From contig JAOAPB010000033.1 in NCBI GenBank assembly GCA_025462645.1, positions 1 to 64,000 on the forward strand: 64,000 nucleotides of DNA, read 5' to 3'. The stretch is from Edaphobacter sp. Lineage in GTDB: Bacteria > Acidobacteriota > Terriglobia > Terriglobales > Acidobacteriaceae. The notes beneath the pieces are model-generated. The model worked only from the letters and a program-made list of their open reading frames with translations. It was not told the origin of the DNA and ran no database searches. Both the position numbers and the translations under genes were made by a program. Positions 50,631-59,863 of the stretch are shown piece by piece. The stretch's first letter is position 1. Each line of letters starts with the position of its first letter.

Positions 50631-52409
50631 ATGGGCGCGTCAATTCAGGAGAGCTTTCTACACCCAGGTGTTAAAACTGTGCAACTAACCCAGGTGAACA
50701 TCGCGTTTCTGGCCTTGGTGCTGATCGTGGCGGCTCCCGGTAGAGCTGTGGGTCCGCCAGCGGCAGTCTCAGGCGAGGTTCGCGATGCGCAGGGTGTGGC
50801 GCAGATGGGAGCCCTGGTTCAGATTCTGGCGCAGAACTCCGTAATGGTGGGCACGGCAACTACCGATCTCCACGGGCGCTATCTGATTACGGACCTTCTT
50901 CCTGGAAAGTATGAGGTGCGGGCGACTGCGGCGCTCTTCGTGCCGGCGTTGCGGGGCAATCTTCAACTCCGCTCGGGAGCGAAAGCCATCGTGAATCTCA
51001 CGCTGAACGCGCTCTTCGATACGGCTTCATGGTTGCCTGCCGAACGCCGGAAGGCGGATGAACCAGCCGATGACTGGAAGTGGACGCTTCGTTCTGCTGC
51101 GAATCGCCCGATCCTGCGACTGGTGGAAGATGGCGAGATGGTCATGGTCTCGTCGAGTGCGACGGAGACGCACCCTCCCTCGACTCGCGCAAGGGCGTCG
51201 GTTACGACCGGCGATGGTGGATTTGGCGGTGGCGGCATCCACAATGTCTTTTCGATGGATAGAGTGCTTGACGATGGGTCCAACCTGACGTTGCGTACGG
51301 ACTTTGGCACACCGATCGGGCCACTCATCCGTGGACCGTCGATGCAGCTTGAGGCTGGCTATCAAAGACGGTTGGGGTTCGATGGCGCCTCGCGAACGGT
51401 AGTGAGCTACCAATCTCATCCTGAGATGATCGGCTCGGGTCGTGCGTCTGGCCTAGATGTCATGCAGTTGGCCACCGCGCAGAAGACACAGCTCGGGGAC
51501 GCTGTGGAACTCGAGGCGGGAAGCACGGTCTATGTCGTCCGAACAGCTAATTACACAGTCGGCTCCCAGCCTTTTCTACGAATCACGGCGCATCCGCAGG
51601 CTGCCTGGTCAGTAGGATACCGGATGGCCACCTCTCGCAATTTACAGTCGTTTGCGGGTCTTGATTCCGTGCAGATGGAATTGCCGGTTGCAGTCGTGTC
51701 ACAGGGCAGGATGCAGACGGAGAAGGGACTGCATCAGGAGTTCATGGTCGGCCGCAAGGTGGGGAAGGGCCGGGTCGAGGTGGCATACTATCACGACAAC
51801 CTGAAGCGCGTGGCGATATCCGGTGGAGGCTCCCTGAGTGCAGCGGATCTGGCCGTGACCGGCGGAGCGAATACGGCATCGAGCGGAATCCTGGCTGATC
51901 CCTCGACAGACACCTTCAAGCTCCTGAGCGCCGGTTACAAGACCCACGGCATGAACATCATGTTGACGGAGCCTCTCACGCCCGGGATGTGGGTGGCACT
52001 GGAGTACAGTAAAGGGGCTGCATTGTCGAATGGTGACGGCGAGTCGATGACGCTTCCAGGCGTGGCGACTGATCTGAAGCTCATAAACTCCCAGTCCCTG
52101 ACACTGGCGATGAAGGGAAGAGTCATTCATAGCGGGACGAAGGTGAGAGCGGCTTACCGCTGGCAGCCGGAGCGGCTGGTGACGGCAGTGAACCCGTATG
52201 AGGCCTTCAGCGATCAGGCCTATCTCAGCTTCTATCTGCGGCAGCCGATACGATGCGGCAACTTGCTCCCCCCCGGACTGGAAGCCACCATCGACGTAAC
52301 GAACCTGCTCTCTCAGGGATATCGCCCGTTCCTGTCGAAGGATGGACAGACCTTGTTCCTGGCGCAATCTCCGCGAACCATGCAGGCTGGAGTAGCCTTT
52401 ACCTTCTGA
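50631..52409 (+). CDS. Carboxypeptidase-regulatory-domain outer-membrane protein
   Basis: A 592-residue secreted protein. After a signal segment (VNIAFLALVLIVAAPGRAVG) comes a CarboxypepD_reg-like domain at about 45-125 (VSGEVRDAQGVAQMGALVQI, TTDLHGRYLITDLLPGKYEVRA). Many amphipathic beta strands end in a terminal aromatic residue (MQAGVAFTF), as for an outer-membrane barrel. It lacks a TonB plug. Such proteins are abundant in acidobacteria and probably bind or transport glycans or peptides, but the ligand is unknown. A strong terminator follows. Confidence 0.82.
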   Translation: MGASIQESFLHPGVKTVQLTQVNIAFLALVLIVAAPGRAVGPPAAVSGEVRDAQGVAQMGALVQILAQNSVMVGTATTDLHGRYLITDLLPGKYEVRATAALFVPALRGNLQLRSGAKAIVNLTLNALFDTASWLPAERRKADEPADDWKWTLRSAANRPILRLVEDGEMVMVSSSATETHPPSTRARASVTTGDGGFGGGGIHNVFSMDRVLDDGSNLTLRTDFGTPIGPLIRGPSMQLEAGYQRRLGFDGASRTVVSYQSHPEMIGSGRASGLDVMQLATAQKTQLGDAVELEAGSTVYVVRTANYTVGSQPFLRITAHPQAAWSVGYRMATSRNLQSFAGLDSVQMELPVAVVSQGRMQTEKGLHQEFMVGRKVGKGRVEVAYYHDNLKRVAISGGGSLSAADLAVTGGANTASSGILADPSTDTFKLLSAGYKTHGMNIMLTEPLTPGMWVALEYSKGAALSNGDGESMTLPGVATDLKLINSQSLTLAMKGRVIHSGTKVRAAYRWQPERLVTAVNPYEAFSDQAYLSFYLRQPIRCGNLLPPGLEATIDVTNLLSQGYRPFLSKDGQTLFLAQSPRTMQAGVAFTF

Positions 52410-52441
52410 GAAGGTGTCAACCTACAATCGTCAAATCCCCT

Positions 52442-52471
52442 AAAGAAGAGCCCATCGGGCTCTTCTTTATT
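52442..52471. terminator. Bidirectional intrinsic terminator
   Basis: AAAGAAGAGCCC-ATC-GGGCTCTTCTTT is a perfect 12-bp stem with T-rich flanks on both strands, between the outer-membrane gene and the convergent permease gene. Confidence 0.9.
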
Positions 52472-52486
52472 TGGGAAGAATCGCCC

Positions 52487-53887
52487 TTACTCGAAGCCGG
52501 GCTCAAGCGAGCTGGTTGAGGCATTGCGGCGCATCACGAAGTAGAGCAGCAATCCAATGACGATCCAGGCGATGCCCAGAAGTTGGGCGCTATGGTTGAG
52601 ATTCAGCCATATAAAGCCGCTGACGAGCAGACCCAGAGTAGGGATGGTTGCCGCGAGGAAGACCTTTTGCTGGGAACGGAAGCGGTAGTGAAGCAGTGCT
52701 GCGGCGTTGACGCCCATGAAAGCGATAAAGGCTCCAAAGTTTAGGAGTTCGGCGCCTTTTTGATAGGTAAGCAGAAAGACTCCCACCAGCGTACAGGCTC
52801 CGACCGCCAGCACGTTGTTGCGTGGAATCCCCGAGGCTGCATCCACTGCTCCGAAAAAACGCCGTGGCAGTGCGTTTCCTCGTCCCATGCCGTAGAGCAG
52901 ACGCGCCGCTCCGAACTGTGCTGCCATCCCTGAACCCATGTTGGCGATCAGCAGCGTGGCGTTCAGCAGATGGAAGAGGAACCTTCCCCCGACGCGCTCC
53001 GCCACATGAACGTAGGCGGTGTCGACCATCGACTCTGGAAACGGCGTATGCGAGGGCCACACCAGTTGCGCGACATATACCTCCACCATGGAGAGAATGC
53101 CAATCACGAGACAGGTGAGAACCGTTGCCAGCATGATGTTCCTGCGCGGGTTCTCGACCTCCTCCGACATGGTGGAGATGCCGTCGAACCCGATGTAGGT
53201 CAGCACGGCGATCGAGGTGCCGCGAAAGAGTCGCGACGCGGAGAAGGTTGCCGGATCGTAGAAGGGCAGCAGCCACTGTCCGGCGACAGGCTTTGCGACC
53301 AGCGCAAGGTAGCGAATGGCATATGCCAGAAAGATGACAACGACGATGCTCATGCCAAGGGCAAGGATTGCATTGACCTGGCTGGAGGTCTTGACACCGC
53401 GAAGGTTCAGCACTGTAAAGACAACGACGAAGGCCATAGCCCACGCCGCATAGGGAACATTCGGAAAGACGTTCTGCGCGGCCGCGCTGCACCAGATGAC
53501 GCAGATGATCGGATTGAGCAGGTAGTCCATCAGCATGGACCATCCCACGACATAGCCAAGTATCGGGTGCAGTTCCTTGCCGACATAGGTATAGGCGGAG
53601 CCGGCGCTGGGATACACCCGTGCCATGCGCCCATAGCTCACAGCCGTGAACAGCATCGCCACCATGCCGATCAGGATGGTCGTCACAATATGCCCACCAG
53701 CCACGTTGCTCACAACGCCATAGATGCCCATCGGCGCCGTGGGCTGAATGATGATGATGCCGTAGACCACCAGGTGCCATAGCTTCAGCGAACGGCGTAA
53801 CCCTGGAGCAAACGCTGTTGCGTCTCCCGCTCCCGCCTGTTTTGTCGTCGTGTCCAGTGGTTCCCCTTCGTAGTTATTGCCGTCCAG
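52487..53887 (-). CDS. APC-superfamily permease with non-canonical start
   Basis: A permease with at least 11 membrane segments, of the GABA/polyamine-like class (VVYGIIIIQPTAPMGIYGVV, YPSAGSAYTYVGKE, YIGFDGISTMSEEVENPRR). From the GTG at 53770 the protein has 427 residues, but the conserved pre-TM1 residues (LRRSLKLWHLV) are encoded just upstream, outside that start. The frame extends to a TGA at about 53910 with no ATG, GTG or TTG in between; CTG at 53887 would give LDGNNYEGEPLDTTT as the N-terminus. The gene may use a rare start or have lost its ATG. No ribosome site is evident. Confidence 0.75.
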   Translation of the reverse strand: MDGNNYEGEPLDTTTKQAGAGDATAFAPGLRRSLKLWHLVVYGIIIIQPTAPMGIYGVVSNVAGGHIVTTILIGMVAMLFTAVSYGRMARVYPSAGSAYTYVGKELHPILGYVVGWSMLMDYLLNPIICVIWCSAAAQNVFPNVPYAAWAMAFVVVFTVLNLRGVKTSSQVNAILALGMSIVVVIFLAYAIRYLALVAKPVAGQWLLPFYDPATFSASRLFRGTSIAVLTYIGFDGISTMSEEVENPRRNIMLATVLTCLVIGILSMVEVYVAQLVWPSHTPFPESMVDTAYVHVAERVGGRFLFHLLNATLLIANMGSGMAAQFGAARLLYGMGRGNALPRRFFGAVDAASGIPRNNVLAVGACTLVGVFLLTYQKGAELLNFGAFIAFMGVNAAALLHYRFRSQQKVFLAATIPTLGLLVSGFIWLNLNHSAQLLGIAWIVIGLLLYFVMRRNASTSSLEPGFE

Positions 53888-53965
53888 GCTGAATTTGATT
53901 CAAGTGGATAAGTGATGGAGGAGGGAAGGCGGCGAAGAGCCTATTCTTATGAGTGCCAGCCTCCG

Positions 53966-55171
53966 TCAGATCGTGATTCCCAGTTCGCGTTCCGCATTGC
54001 CGTTGTAGACCTTGCGCAGGATGGAGTCAGGCAGCTTGATACCATAGATGCGCCATCGTCCCTGCGGAGGTACGTTAGCAGGAGCGTAGTCGAAGTACTC
54101 GTCATCCGTCTCAAGAAAACGGTAGTAGATTTCGTAGAGCCTGTCATTGAAGACCTGCTGGGGAAACTCGTCTCCATGCGGAGTGGCGTCGGTGCCGAAC
54201 AGAATTCTATCCTGATATCTCTCGAAGAAGTCTCGCGACGTCCGCGGCTGTCTCCCCAGTTCGCCGACGCGTGCCGCGATATCCACGGACATATTAGGGA
54301 AGCGATCCAGGTTCTCGGCTACGTTCGCGAGATTCTCAGAGAAGTTGCCGACGTGCAGCGCAATGAAGTGCGTCTTAGGATGCTTTGCGATGACCCGGTT
54401 CCGTGCCTCGATCAACTCCGCATTACTGGGGAACCCGGGCCCGTAGAAGGACCAGTCCGGATGATTGCTGAGCTCTTCGTAACGCTCGTTGAAGCGATCC
54501 GCAGGGCTGAAGAAAGCGATGGGATCCGAGACATGAATTGCGACTGGCATATTGAGTTGGCCGCAAGTGTCCCACATGGGATCGAACCTGGGATCGTCGA
54601 TCTTAACCAGCGTTCCCGAGGTGATGTCTTCCCGCAGATAGAGCCCCAGTGTCTTGAGAATCTTCAGGCCGCGAGCCCCATCACGGTGAGCCTGGGCAAT
54701 GGCCTCTGCCTGCAGCGTAGGGTAGTTCGGCTCCTTGAAGCGCGAGTAAGATGGCACCGTGAAGGTATAAAAGCGTCCCGGAGATGTCTTGTCGTACTTA
54801 GCTACAGCCTCGGCAAGTCCCTTGTCGTACCCCCCGGTTAGATTGACCATGGCACGAATATTTTTGCGGTCCATGACGGGCAGCAACTCCTCGCGCGTTC
54901 CGAGATAGTTGGGCTCGGGGGAGAGCTCCACGCCATTGACGGACTTGGCTGAGAATGAAATGTGCGTATGAATGTCAACGACAGGGAAGCGCGCGCGCTC
55001 AACGTGCGTCTCCCTCACCTGGAGCATGCTCTTCGGCTCATAGTCGGCCAGGTTGAGCGGCTTGGGCTGGATTGTCGGCTCTGCGGACGCGGCAGGGATC
55101 ATCGCGGATCGAGCAGCGGTACCTGCCATCAGTCCCATCCCAGTACCGTACAACAGTTGGCGACGATTCAT
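53966..55171 (-). CDS. Secreted amidohydrolase (Amidohydrolase_2 family)
   Basis: A 401-residue TIM-barrel metal-dependent hydrolase. A twin-arginine-like or Sec leader opens it (MNRRQLLYGTGMGLMAGTAA). Metal and catalytic residues: HTH in VVDIHTHISF, Lys in GLKILKTLG, His in VAIHVSDP and ALHVGNF, Asp in ILFGTDATPHGD. Members hydrolyse or decarboxylate cyclic and aromatic acids; the substrate is unknown. It is downstream of a 200-bp gene-free stretch after lolA. Confidence 0.9.
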   Translation of the reverse strand: MNRRQLLYGTGMGLMAGTAARSAMIPAASAEPTIQPKPLNLADYEPKSMLQVRETHVERARFPVVDIHTHISFSAKSVNGVELSPEPNYLGTREELLPVMDRKNIRAMVNLTGGYDKGLAEAVAKYDKTSPGRFYTFTVPSYSRFKEPNYPTLQAEAIAQAHRDGARGLKILKTLGLYLREDITSGTLVKIDDPRFDPMWDTCGQLNMPVAIHVSDPIAFFSPADRFNERYEELSNHPDWSFYGPGFPSNAELIEARNRVIAKHPKTHFIALHVGNFSENLANVAENLDRFPNMSVDIAARVGELGRQPRTSRDFFERYQDRILFGTDATPHGDEFPQQVFNDRLYEIYYRFLETDDEYFDYAPANVPPQGRWRIYGIKLPDSILRKVYNGNAERELGITI

Positions 55172-55369
55172 TACGCGCTCTCCCCACCAGTCGTTACCCG
55201 TTGCGTTCCCATTTCGATCGGGGAATGTCTCGTATCAGATGACTGGCATTCGTCCAAAAGAGTAGCATTTCATTGCTCTTATCGTCGTTTTATTTCGCTT
55301 CGCCCGATGTGAACCATCCGATTCTGATAGGCATAGAGAGCCCTGCATTGACCGGAAATTGAGCAAGAG

Positions 55370-56017
55370 TCAGATAGGCGGCAGCCCATCCACCACTGTC
55401 ACCCCAGCTGGCGGAGTAAACACAAAGTCCTCGTTCTTTACAGGGATATTCTCCTGCATTTCGGAGAAGGCAAACTCGGTCACGGCTCCATCCAGCTCTT
55501 CGAGGCGCATCCGCTCGATAGCGCCCGTCGCCGTCACGCCCAGCGTCAGCAGCTTCACTCTTTGCGACATCCCTTTGGGCACTCCTGCGATGCGAAAGCC
55601 AGAACCATCAGAGGTCACCGTCAGGCTATCCAGCTCCTTCTTCAACTGCGTATGTCCCAGCAGGAATCGCAGAGGAGAGCGCAGGTCATCGAGCTGCTTC
55701 GCTGGAATCCGCTGCGCCTGATCGGCTCCCGGCGTGTACGACCAGGCAAACTTCCCATCCAGCACAAAGACCTTGCCGACCGGCTGGTCATAGGTCCATC
55801 GCATCCGCCCTGGCTTCTTCAGCAGCAGCGTACCTGACTCACTCCGATCCATTCCCATGCCGGCATAGTGCTCCGTGTAGCGGGCACGCAGAGAGCTGAG
55901 ATGGTTGTAGTGGTCGTCGACCTTGCGGATGAGCACGTCGGCATCCTGTGCAAACAGGCGTCCCGAACAGCACACGACCATTACAAGAAGAGCTTTGGTG
56001 AACCTGACAGATATCAC
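55370..56017 (-). CDS. lolA: Outer-membrane lipoprotein carrier protein LolA
   Basis: A 215-residue periplasmic chaperone carrying lipoproteins from the LolCDE complex to the outer membrane. It has a signal peptide (TKALLVMVVCCSGRLFAQ), a YTEHYAGMGM strand and the LolA fold (LLKKPGRMRWTYDQPVGKVFVLDG, then SYTPGADQAQRIP). The start GTG at 56017 overlaps the pilin stop (GTGA), indicating coupling. This is an odd pairing with a pseudopilin. Confidence 0.9.
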   Translation of the reverse strand: MISVRFTKALLVMVVCCSGRLFAQDADVLIRKVDDHYNHLSSLRARYTEHYAGMGMDRSESGTLLLKKPGRMRWTYDQPVGKVFVLDGKFAWSYTPGADQAQRIPAKQLDDLRSPLRFLLGHTQLKKELDSLTVTSDGSGFRIAGVPKGMSQRVKLLTLGVTATGAIERMRLEELDGAVTEFAFSEMQENIPVKNEDFVFTPPAGVTVVDGLPPI

Positions 56018-56556
56018 TGAATGGGCTGCGTGCAGTTCGTTCCGCCTGCAGGATCGAAGCGGATGGTATTGTTCTCGTCGGAGCAGAAGCCTCGGTCGCC
56101 GGATTTCCCAACCGACTGAGGCACAGCCGTAATCTCATACGAGGTATACATGTCCTGATTGTTTACCGTCACCTTGGTGCAGTTGGTGATCGCGAACGTA
56201 TAGCCCGCCTTCTGGCCGGTAGACAGGTCCGGTGCAATCAGCTGCGCCGCCTGTGCCGTAGGCGCTCCTGCCTTCGGATCGCCACCCAGGGTTGTCAAAG
56301 AACAAGAAAATCCATTGGCGGGATAGGCCGAGTTGTACTGCAACTCTGCCTGCCCAATTGTCCGCACAGACTGGACCGCAGAGGTCTCATTCGCCTGCTT
56401 CCTCAGCTTCAGGAGCTGCGGCACGGCCAGGGTCATCAGGATCAGCATGACGGACATGACGATCAGAAGTTCAATCAGGGTAAAGCCCTCTTCAGTCGAT
56501 CGCTCTGCGCCCAGGCGTGCTGCATGTCGTTCAAGTACGGTCATGGTCTTCATCAA
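56014..56556 (-). CDS. Type IV pilin-like protein (prepilin N-terminal motif)
   Basis: A 180-residue protein with a prepilin cleavage and methylation motif (EEGFTLIELLIVMSVMLILM, cleavage after Gly), a long N-terminal leader of about 23 residues, and a globular C-terminus with one Cys pair region (CSLTTLGGD, TNCTKV). It could be a major pilin or a type II secretion pseudopilin. It overlaps lolA by 4 bp. No other pilus assembly genes are nearby. Confidence 0.88.
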   Translation of the reverse strand: MMKTMTVLERHAARLGAERSTEEGFTLIELLIVMSVMLILMTLAVPQLLKLRKQANETSAVQSVRTIGQAELQYNSAYPANGFSCSLTTLGGDPKAGAPTAQAAQLIAPDLSTGQKAGYTFAITNCTKVTVNNQDMYTSYEITAVPQSVGKSGDRGFCSDENNTIRFDPAGGTNCTQPIQ

Positions 56557-56597
56557 TCCTCGGCAATCCAGTATCTCTTACACCGAACAAAACTCTA

Positions 56598-57914
56598 TCA
56601 GCAAGCAAGGTCCTGCCGCTCGATCTTCATCGTGCCAAGATTTCCGAGCAGCGTCAAAGCCATAGCCTCCGGCTGAAAGAGGCGCTGAGCCAGCTCCTGC
56701 ACATCGGCAGAGGTTACCGCCTCGATCTCCTCGATGATCTCATCCACCCCGAAGAAGCGTCCGAAGTACATCTGCTGCCGCGCCAGATTCGACATCCGGC
56801 TACCCGAGCTCTCGAGGCCGATCACCATATTGCTCTTCAACTGGTCCTTGGCCCGCTTCAGCTCAGCTTCGTTCACTGTCTCCTGTTTCAGACGTCGCAG
56901 CTCCTGCAGGGTAAGCTGCAGCACCTTCTCCGTCTTATCGACGGAGGTCCCGGCGTAGATGCAGAGCGACCCGGTATCGCGAAACGGATTCATCTCCGAG
57001 TAGATCGAGTAGGCCAGTCCCTGGTCCTCGCGAATCGTCTGGAACAGCCGCGAGCTCATCCCCCCGCCCAGCATCGTGTTCAGCAGATAGACCCCATAGC
57101 GGCTCGGATCATTCACCGGTGGAGCGGGAACGCCGAGGCAAAGCTGCACCTGCTCCAGCGACTTCTTTCGCTTCAGCGTAATGTGCGGAGTCGCGACCGG
57201 AGCCGCCATCTTCGACGGCAGGCTCTCGCCACTCGCCGCCAGCGAGCTGAACTGCTTCTCCACCTGCGCCACGAAGGCATCGTGTTCCAGGTTTCCCGCA
57301 GCCGAGAAGACCATATTCCGTGGAGTGAACTGGCTGGCATAGAAGTCGAAGACGACCTGCTGGTTGAAGCTGGAGACGGTCTTCACCGTCCCTAGAATGG
57401 GCCGCCCAAGGGCATCGCCCTTCCAGAAGTTCTGCGTGAAGATCTCATGCACCAGATAGTCGGGATTGTCCTCGTCCATCTTGATCTCTTCGAGGATCAC
57501 ACCCTGCTCCCGCGCCAGCTCCTCCGGGGTGAAGGTAGGGTGCAGTACGAGATCCGACAGGACGTCCAACGCCGGAGGCACATTCTCGTCCAGCACCTTG
57601 ATGTTGAAGCAGACCATCTCCTTGCCGGTAAAGGCGTCGAGATTACCGCCGATCGTATCCACCTCGCGGGCAATCTGCTGGGCCGAGCGCGATGTCGTTC
57701 CCTTGAACACCATGTGTTCCACGAAGTGCGAGATCCCGTTGACCTCCGGGGCTTCGTCGCGTGATCCCGATCCGATCCAGGCTCCCATCGACACGCTTCG
57801 AAGATGGGGCATGCTCTCGGTCAGCACCAGCAATCCATTCGACAGCACAGTTTTGCGGATATTGCGCGAGGCGTTCTTGGTTGCAGAAACTTCCTCAGTA
57901 AGCGTTGCAGACAT
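56598..57914 (-). CDS. M16-family zinc metallopeptidase
   Basis: A 438-residue pitrilysin-type peptidase. The inverted zinc motif is HFVEH (His63, Glu66, His67), with a downstream Glu in the EVDTIGGNLDAFTGKE segment. It has an N-terminal active half and a C-terminal half with a substrate-binding R/Y motif (SRLFQTIREDQGLAYSIYSE). It resembles the YmxG/mitochondrial-processing-peptidase class. It is divergent from rlmN and 41 bp upstream of the pilin gene. Confidence 0.94.
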   Translation of the reverse strand: MSATLTEEVSATKNASRNIRKTVLSNGLLVLTESMPHLRSVSMGAWIGSGSRDEAPEVNGISHFVEHMVFKGTTSRSAQQIAREVDTIGGNLDAFTGKEMVCFNIKVLDENVPPALDVLSDLVLHPTFTPEELAREQGVILEEIKMDEDNPDYLVHEIFTQNFWKGDALGRPILGTVKTVSSFNQQVVFDFYASQFTPRNMVFSAAGNLEHDAFVAQVEKQFSSLAASGESLPSKMAAPVATPHITLKRKKSLEQVQLCLGVPAPPVNDPSRYGVYLLNTMLGGGMSSRLFQTIREDQGLAYSIYSEMNPFRDTGSLCIYAGTSVDKTEKVLQLTLQELRRLKQETVNEAELKRAKDQLKSNMVIGLESSGSRMSNLARQQMYFGRFFGVDEIIEEIEAVTSADVQELAQRLFQPEAMALTLLGNLGTMKIERQDLAC

Positions 57915-58011
57915 GCGGCTCCCTTGATCTTTATTGTTTCACAAGATTCGTAGCGACCGGGGCCGGGAGAGTACACTGGAGAGTAGAGAGCTTGATGAAG
58001 AGTCTATCAGT

Positions 58012-59271
58012 ATGTACCAGAAAATAAAGGATATAGATTTCATTTCGATGCCTCCCTCGAAGGCCCTCTTCGGGATGTTGCCCGAGGAGCTGAAAGATCT
58101 GATGGCGGAGCTGGGCCAAAAGGGTTATCGCGCGGTACAGATCGCGGAAGCGCTCTATCGTCAGCGAGTTACCGGCCTCGAAGAGATAACGGCACTGCCC
58201 GTTTCACTTCGAGACGAACTGGAGGCCCACGGCTACGGCATAGAGATGCCGGAGATCGTGCAGACGGCGCGGTCGGTCGATGGGACAGAGCGGTACCTGG
58301 TACGGCTGGCCGATGGTGAGACCGTGGAGACGGTCTGGATGCCGGACGGAGACGGCGGCGAGCGCGGCGATGGCAGCGAGGCTGCGGCAGAGGAAGAGGC
58401 AACCGAGGGGCTCGAAGGCAATTCCGAGCCGCGGCGCGACATGAGAAACATGGGCGCGCTGGAGCGCAACGGGTACAGCCGCGCAACGATCTGCATCTCC
58501 AGCCAGGTCGGTTGCGCGGTCAACTGCCAGTTCTGTCTGACCGCGAAGCTGGGCATCAAGCGGAACCTGACTGCGGGAGAGATCGCTGGGCAGGTGGCGG
58601 CCGTATTGAACCGGCACGGGGTAAAGATCGGCCGTGACCGCATCAACCTGGTGTTCATGGGCATGGGCGAGCCGTTTCTGAACTACGCGGAGTTCATCCG
58701 AAGCGTGCACCTGCTGGTGAAGAGCATCGGAATCCCCGAGTCGAGGATGACGGTCTCGACCAGCGGCATCGAGCCCTCCATCCGAAAGTTTGCCGAGGAG
58801 CCCCTACGGCCGAAGCTGGCGCTCAGTCTCAATGCCTCGAACGACATGGTGCGCGAGCAGATCATGCCGATTACGAGGAAGTGGAACATCGCGGCGTTGC
58901 TTGAGGCGGTGCAAACACTGCCGCTGGGCAAACGGGAGTGGGTCACGTTCGAGTACGTTCTGCTGGGAGGGATCAACGACCAGCCGGAGCATGCGCGCGA
59001 GGTGCTGGAGCTACTGCAAGGGATGAAAGCCAAGGTAAACCTGATCGTCTGGAATCCCGGACCGGGCATCGCCTACACCCAGCCGAAGCCGGAGGATGTG
59101 GCGGTCTTCCAGAAGATGCTCATCGATAACGGGCTGCCCGCGTACATCCGCAGGCCCCGCGGACGCGACATCTACGCTGCCTGCGGCCAGCTCAAGCGGA
59201 CGTTGGAGACCTCTCCCGCTGCAACCGCTCCTCTAGTCGAGATCGCACCTGCGGCCAGTCCTCGCGGATAA
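58012..59271 (+). CDS. rlmN: 23S rRNA (adenine-2503-C2)-methyltransferase (RlmN)
   Basis: Radical-SAM enzyme that methylates A2503 of 23S rRNA (and A37 of some tRNAs). The [4Fe-4S] motif is CAVNCQFC, with the catalytic Cys in YAACGQL near the end. From ATG 58012 it has 419 residues; a TTG at 57934 is also in frame. An acidic insert of about 40 residues (EAAAEEEATEGLEGNSE) sits between the N-terminal domain and the radical-SAM core, which is not usual. The 3' end overlaps the convergent GNAT gene by 80 bp. Confidence 0.93.
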   Translation: MYQKIKDIDFISMPPSKALFGMLPEELKDLMAELGQKGYRAVQIAEALYRQRVTGLEEITALPVSLRDELEAHGYGIEMPEIVQTARSVDGTERYLVRLADGETVETVWMPDGDGGERGDGSEAAAEEEATEGLEGNSEPRRDMRNMGALERNGYSRATICISSQVGCAVNCQFCLTAKLGIKRNLTAGEIAGQVAAVLNRHGVKIGRDRINLVFMGMGEPFLNYAEFIRSVHLLVKSIGIPESRMTVSTSGIEPSIRKFAEEPLRPKLALSLNASNDMVREQIMPITRKWNIAALLEAVQTLPLGKREWVTFEYVLLGGINDQPEHAREVLELLQGMKAKVNLIVWNPGPGIAYTQPKPEDVAVFQKMLIDNGLPAYIRRPRGRDIYAACGQLKRTLETSPAATAPLVEIAPAASPRG

Positions 59272-59797
59272 TCGAAAACCAGACGCTGTGGCGCTGCGTG
59301 CCATCCGCCATGATGTAGTGGTTGCGGAAGGTGCCCTCTTCGATCGCCCCCAGCTTCCGCATAGCTGCCTGCGACTGTAGATTCTCATGGTGCGTCTTCA
59401 AGGCCACCCGGTTGAGCTTCAGCTCCTCAAAGGCATAGGTAAGCTGTAACAGCTTCACCTCCGGATTCAGCCCGGCGCCGTGGTACTCCGGCAGGAGCCA
59501 GGTATATCCCAGCTCGACCGTTCGGTGTGTCAGGTCGAGATCGGCAAAGCGAGTGCTCCCGATGACGCGGTTCCCGTCCTTCAGAATCGTCACCCACGGC
59601 AGGGTGGTGCCTACGGCCTTCCCCTGCATCGCTGCCTCCATCCATTGACGCAGGTCATCCTGTGTCTTTACTGGCACGGTCATGTATCGCCAGATACGGT
59701 CGTCATAGGCGATCCTCTCAATCGCAGAGAGATGCGCCTCCGTGAGCGGCTCCAGCCTGACCTTCGTGCCATCCAACACCGGCGTCTCTATCGCCAT
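59192..59797 (-). CDS. GNAT-family N-acetyltransferase
   Basis: A RimJ/RimL-like acetyltransferase. The acetyl-CoA fold includes VIGSTRFADLDLTHRTVELGYTW, LPEYHGAGLNPEVKLLQLTYAFEEL and NRVALKTHHENLQSQAAMRKLG. The start ATG at 59797 has GAGG about six bases upstream; more upstream starts are in frame. The last 80 bp overlap rlmN on the other strand. Substrate unknown. Confidence 0.9.
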   Translation of the reverse strand: MAIETPVLDGTKVRLEPLTEAHLSAIERIAYDDRIWRYMTVPVKTQDDLRQWMEAAMQGKAVGTTLPWVTILKDGNRVIGSTRFADLDLTHRTVELGYTWLLPEYHGAGLNPEVKLLQLTYAFEELKLNRVALKTHHENLQSQAAMRKLGAIEEGTFRNHYIMADGTQRHSVWFSIIREDWPQVRSRLEERLQRERSPTSA

Positions 59798-59863
59798 CGT
59801 CGCCTCACCGAACTTCATCGCAGCCATAGATCTAAAGTTGCCTGGGGAGCACATCAACGGACT

